Assembly: GCF_041361345.1 (NCBI RefSeq)
Contig: NZ_JBGKAD010000005.1
Location: 124,001 to 188,000 of the forward strand
Direction of reading: 5' to 3'
From: Halobaculum sp. MBLA0147
Lineage (GTDB): Archaea > Halobacteriota > Halobacteria > Halobacteriales > Haloferacaceae
DNA: 64,000 nucleotides
A model generated the notes under the pieces. It did not search any database and had not been told where the DNA came from. It saw only the letters and a list, made by a program, of their open reading frames with translations. Below are positions 60,865 through 64,000 of the stretch, piece by piece (the stretch's first letter is position 1; every line of letters begins with the position of its first letter). The translations under genes and the position numbers were made by a program.

Positions 60865-61503
60865 TCAGTCTAGGTCGGTTCCACACTCTGGGCAGTACGA
60901 CGGATCGCCGTACCCGGTGAGATTCTCGCTACAGTCGGGGCAGTAGTCGGAGCCCGGGGCGAAGATCTTGGTGTTCGAGCCACCACTGGTGGTCTCGGCG
61001 GTCGGTGCCGGTGTCGTCTCGGGACGATCGACCGCGTACACTCGGTGGTCTCCAGCCGAGACGTACACCGTGTCACCGAGTACTGTCGGCGACGACCGGA
61101 CCCGTCCCCGCGCCTCGAACGCCCACTGTTCGGTCCCGTCCGAAGCGTCGATCGCGTAGGTGTACCCGTCCGTACTTCCGAGAAACACCGTGTCGTCGAC
61201 GACGACGGGCGACGAGTAGATGCGACGGTCGGCACCGAACGTCCACTCGAGTGTCCCGGTGTCGGCGTCGATCGCGTACAGTTTCTGGTCGTCACTCCCC
61301 GCGTACACCGTTCCGTCGATCACGGTCGGCGCGGGTCGTACGACGTTGTGCGTGTCGTACTGCCACTCCAACCGACCGGTGGTGGCGTCGATCGCGTGGA
61401 TCGCGTGGTCGTCGCTTCCGACGTACACCGTCCCGTCGGACACGGTCGGAGCGGAGCGAATACGGCCGTCAGTCTCGTACTGCCAGTCGAGAGAGATTGG
61501 CAC
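60865..61503 (-). CDS. Short beta-propeller with T-K-I-F tag and zinc ribbon, about 212 aa
   Basis: Five regular PQQ blades (SAPTVSDGTVYVGSDDHAIH, AIDATTGRLEWQYDTHNVV) fill residues about 5-165. A Pro/Thr linker contains SNTKIFAPGS, then CPDCSEN and YCPECGTDL. A GTG at 61503 is chosen; the GTG at 61515 is possible. With five blades it must pair with another copy or form an open propeller. The regularity of the blades suggests recent expansion. Confidence 0.8.
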   Translation of the reverse strand: MPISLDWQYETDGRIRSAPTVSDGTVYVGSDDHAIHAIDATTGRLEWQYDTHNVVRPAPTVIDGTVYAGSDDQKLYAIDADTGTLEWTFGADRRIYSSPVVVDDTVFLGSTDGYTYAIDASDGTEQWAFEARGRVRSSPTVLGDTVYVSAGDHRVYAVDRPETTPAPTAETTSGGSNTKIFAPGSDYCPDCSENLTGYGDPSYCPECGTDLD

Positions 61504-61633
61504 GCGTCTCCCCACGGAGTAGTGGCGGATAAATCCACGCCCGGCGTCGGATCCCCCGCGACTGTGTCGATCTGCCGTCGCGAGGAGGGACACGTCGCAA
61601 GGAACTTTGTGCAGCGGTACGACCGGCGTACCC

Positions 61634-62713
61634 GTGAGCACCGACGGCCTCGATACGAGTGACGTTCCACCGATCTTCGTGAGTAGTCCGAACTACGACG
61701 ACATGGGTGCGATACTCGACCGACTCGGTGTCGAACACTCACCGGTCGACCCGGTCGATCTGTCGGAACAGGACCGCGGCGTCGTCATGCTCAACTGTTC
61801 GTTCTCGTGGGACGACGAGATCGACAGAGACGCCCTCGCGGAGTTCGTCGAACGCGGAAACACGTTGATGGCCTCCGACCTCACGGCTCGAGCGGTGTCA
61901 CACTTCACGAGTGCCGAGTTCGGGAGCGGTAACTGGGGCGACGAGGTGCGAGCGGAGGTCGTCGACGCCGAACTGGCGGATCTGCTGGGCCGAGAGCAAC
62001 TCACACTCGACTTCGACACGGCGATCAAAGAGCCGACACGGCTCCCGGACGGTGCCGAGCCGCTCTTACGGGCACGAGACCGTGACTCCGTGATCGCGTA
62101 CAAGTGTTCACACGGTGACGGGACAGTGGTGTACACGACCTTCCACAACCACTCACAGTCGTCTGCCCTCGAGGACGCACTCCTCCAAGTACTGCTGATG
62201 GTGCCCATCGCAGAGTCGGCCGGAACGACGGTCACCGACACCTACACCACGGTTGTCGCGGACGTCGACGAGACGACCGCGGACGACGACACACGACTCG
62301 TCGACCCAGAGACGGAGACGATGACGGAGGTGTACGGACAGACCGGAGATCACACCGAGACGCAGGTTCACACGCACGAGACGGCGACGACGATCTATCT
62401 GACCGCACAGCGTGGTGGCCGAGGGACAGTCACTCGGGACCTGCCACCGGGGGCGACTGCGACCCTCGGCAGGAGTGCGTTCGAGTCGGTCGTCGACGAC
62501 GATCACCTCCCGTACGTCTCTCGTGAACACGTCGAACTCTCGAACGAACGTGACACACCCGCTGGAACTATCTCCCTGCGGGACGCGGACAGTGCCAACG
62601 GCACGGCAGTCGACGGAACGGACCTCCGAGACGGGGAGAGACACACTCTCGAACAGGCCGACCGTGTCACGCTCGCCGACAGTCGCGTGAAGTTCGTCGT
62701 CCAGTACGACTGA
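61634..62713 (+). CDS. FHA-domain protein with ThuA/DUF4350-like head, about 359 aa
   Basis: Residues about 5-190 have a Rossmann-like pattern (PPIFVSSPNYDDMGAILDRL, GVVMLNCSFSWDDEIDRDAL) similar to glutamine-amidotransferase-like ThuA/DUF4350 folds, with no clear active site. A linker with TEVY (MTEVYGQTG), TQVH and TIYL-like segments follows. A C-terminal FHA domain (about 260-355) has GRS in TATLGRSAF, SREH in YVSREHVELS, and NGT in SANGTAV, the phosphothreonine-binding residues. GTG 61634 is the likely start. It is followed on the same strand by the kinase. Confidence 0.85.
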   Translation: MSTDGLDTSDVPPIFVSSPNYDDMGAILDRLGVEHSPVDPVDLSEQDRGVVMLNCSFSWDDEIDRDALAEFVERGNTLMASDLTARAVSHFTSAEFGSGNWGDEVRAEVVDAELADLLGREQLTLDFDTAIKEPTRLPDGAEPLLRARDRDSVIAYKCSHGDGTVVYTTFHNHSQSSALEDALLQVLLMVPIAESAGTTVTDTYTTVVADVDETTADDDTRLVDPETETMTEVYGQTGDHTETQVHTHETATTIYLTAQRGGRGTVTRDLPPGATATLGRSAFESVVDDDHLPYVSREHVELSNERDTPAGTISLRDADSANGTAVDGTDLRDGERHTLEQADRVTLADSRVKFVVQYD

Positions 62714-62834
62714 GCCGACCGATCAGCCGAACGCGACGGACGGGTCCCCGGACGAACTCCCCCGTCCGCGTGGAGGCGGTCGACGGCGACCCGGGACGTG
62801 ACGACCACAACGAGTCGATTCCGAACAAACACAC

Positions 62835-64000
62835 ATGTCCGAACACACACCACGGCGGCGACGTGTCGGTGACCGGTTTCGTATCACAGAGTGGGCCGGG
62901 AGCGGCGGGTTCGCAAACGTCTGGCGTGCGACGGACGAGGAGGGTGGTCCCGACGTGGCGGTCAAGTTCCCACGGTACGACGGGTCGAACGACCGGAGCA
63001 TCGTCGAGGACCGATTCGAGCGCGCGTACCGGACACTCGAGAGCTTCGGAGACGGGGTGCACCCGACCTCACTCGTCCACTTCGTCGACGGACGACGCCG
63101 CGATCCGATGTACCTCGTGACCGAGTTCGTCGACGGGACCGACCTCTCGTCGGCCACGACGACTCCCGGCACGCGGCTGCTCGAACGGTACGGGCTCCCG
63201 ATCGTGAGAGCCGTGAGTTTCCTCCACGAGAACGGCTACCTCTATCTGGACCTGAAACCCGAGAACGTGCTGGTCCGAACGACCCACGACCGGCCCGTTT
63301 TGATCGACTTCAACACGGCCGAGTCTGCCACGGAGACGGAGACGCTGTTCCACGAGGATGCGTACAAGGCACCGGAGCAACTCCCCGACGGTCGTCGCGA
63401 CGGTCCGTCTGGGCCGTGGACGGACGTGTACGGACTCGGGAAGCTCTTGGTGTATCTGACGACTGGTCAAACGGTAAAGACGGCCGAGACGCCAGCCGAC
63501 GGCATCGAGGTGCGACGCCACGATCAAACGGTCCCTGCTGGTCTGGCAGACATCATCGCTGCGGCGACGAGTGCCGCTCCCGCGGCACGTCCACAGACTG
63601 CGACACGACTCGCGACAACACTGTACGAGGAACTCGGACGTGACGGCTCCGTCGCGACACTCACCGACGGGCGGAACGGCGTCGCCTGTCCAGTCCGAGC
63701 CGGAGACACTGTCGGTCGTGTCGCAGAAGACGATGCACTCCCGACTGTCGCAGTTGCAGATCCACAGCGGTACGTCTCGCCCGTTCAGTTCGAACTCCGT
63801 CACGAAGACGACTGGATCGTCGAAGACCAGAGTCTCAACGGGACGTACCTCGACACTGGGTCAGACTGGGAACGGCTCCTCAGCGAAGACGGCTACCGGC
63901 GTCTCCAGTCCGAAGCCAGTGTCGACGTTCCAGACGAGCAGCCGTACACGGCTGCCAGGCTCCGTAGCCGACGGGTCCTCACCCCGGTCGACCCGTCGTA
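62835..64000 (+). CDS. Ser/Thr protein kinase with C-terminal FHA domain (3' end outside window)
   Basis: The frame from ATG 62835 stays open to the right edge; 388 residues are visible. The kinase domain has a glycine loop GSGGFANVWRA, ATP lysine K44 (VAVKF), catalytic loop YLDLKPEN (D139, K141, N144), where the usual HRD histidine-arginine is Tyr-Leu, and D158-F-N160 in place of DFG. An FHA domain follows (about 285-345): VGR 293-295 in place of the usual GRS, and NGT at 335-337 (QSLNGTYL). STPKs are rare in archaea outside RIO and Bud32 types; this one is of the bacterial Pkn kind. It is expected to phosphorylate the tagged proteins of this island. Confidence 0.9.
   Translation, partial: MSEHTPRRRRVGDRFRITEWAGSGGFANVWRATDEEGGPDVAVKFPRYDGSNDRSIVEDRFERAYRTLESFGDGVHPTSLVHFVDGRRRDPMYLVTEFVDGTDLSSATTTPGTRLLERYGLPIVRAVSFLHENGYLYLDLKPENVLVRTTHDRPVLIDFNTAESATETETLFHEDAYKAPEQLPDGRRDGPSGPWTDVYGLGKLLVYLTTGQTVKTAETPADGIEVRRHDQTVPAGLADIIAAATSAAPAARPQTATRLATTLYEELGRDGSVATLTDGRNGVACPVRAGDTVGRVAEDDALPTVAVADPQRYVSPVQFELRHEDDWIVEDQSLNGTYLDTGSDWERLLSEDGYRRLQSEASVDVPDEQPYTAARLRSRRVLTPVDPS

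Overview
The window is haloarchaeal DNA (class Halobacteria). The evidence is high GC with G/C-rich third codon positions, strongly acidic predicted proteins, archaeal TATA boxes 20-35 bases before mostly leaderless starts, two Orc1/Cdc6 initiators beside ORB-like repeats, twin-arginine signals, and ATGA stop/start overlaps inside operons. Two orc1 genes, ParA-type partition genes and a VapBC pair in one window suggest a megaplasmid, secondary chromosome or integrated plasmid, but this cannot be settled from the window alone.

Bases 1-6.6 kb are accessory DNA. They hold the 3' part of a Ski2-like helicase (possible defence gene), a zinc-ribbon protein, a tyrosine integrase, two families of short repeats, and a winged-helix/coiled-coil DNA-binding protein. 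A gene remnant that has lost its 5' end marks the probable edge of the integrated element. Bases 6.7-13.5 kb hold an eCIS-type DUF4157 protein, its downstream partner, a divergent eCIS-type AAA+ ATPase, and a ParA gene with a small partner, preceded by palindromes.

Bases 14.1-23.2 kb look like a catabolic block: aminotransferase, agmatinase and two aldehyde dehydrogenases in one overlapping operon, a divergent NrpR-like regulator, an SSS-family transporter with a small membrane partner, and a cyclase-family hydrolase. Together they fit agmatine/putrescine breakdown to succinate via GABA. Bases 23.3-31.5 kb are mixed: V4R sensor, soluble chemotaxis transducer, THEP1 NTPase, a putative membrane metalloprotease, flavin-type and acyl-CoA enzymes, and two small membrane-protein genes that each need a frameshift to read through.

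Bases 31.6-40.9 kb form a replication/maintenance region. Three inverted pairs of ORB-like repeats, each with cores 170-174 bases apart around an AT-richer spacer, look like three origins. Two sit directly upstream of an orc1/cdc6 gene, in mirror image; the third has no initiator gene of its own. Tandem ORB arrays, a VapBC pair, an orphan antitoxin, a DUF3006 protein and a secreted metallo-beta-lactamase/lamin-tail lipoprotein lie between them.

Bases 41.1-45.2 kb encode three exported proteins in a row: a beta-propeller with dockerin, a multi-cohesin-like protein with dockerin, and a cohesin-like lipoprotein. They look like a surface complex built on cohesin-dockerin contacts.

Bases 45.2-64.0 kb are the most striking part: a cytoplasmic signalling island with a Ser/Thr kinase carrying an FHA domain (cut by the right edge), a second FHA protein, a MoxR AAA+ ATPase, a VWA protein with a zincin-like motif, a 1516-residue HEAT protein, another HEAT protein, a metallophosphatase, a cold-shock-domain protein, and four PQQ-type beta-propellers, many ending in zinc ribbons. 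Nine of these otherwise unrelated proteins share a short T-x-[VI]-[FY] motif in a disordered tail, like the T-x-V-F phosphosites read by FHA domains in actinobacterial GarA/OdhI. I infer a kinase-FHA network that assembles or switches these proteins; I know of no description of it.
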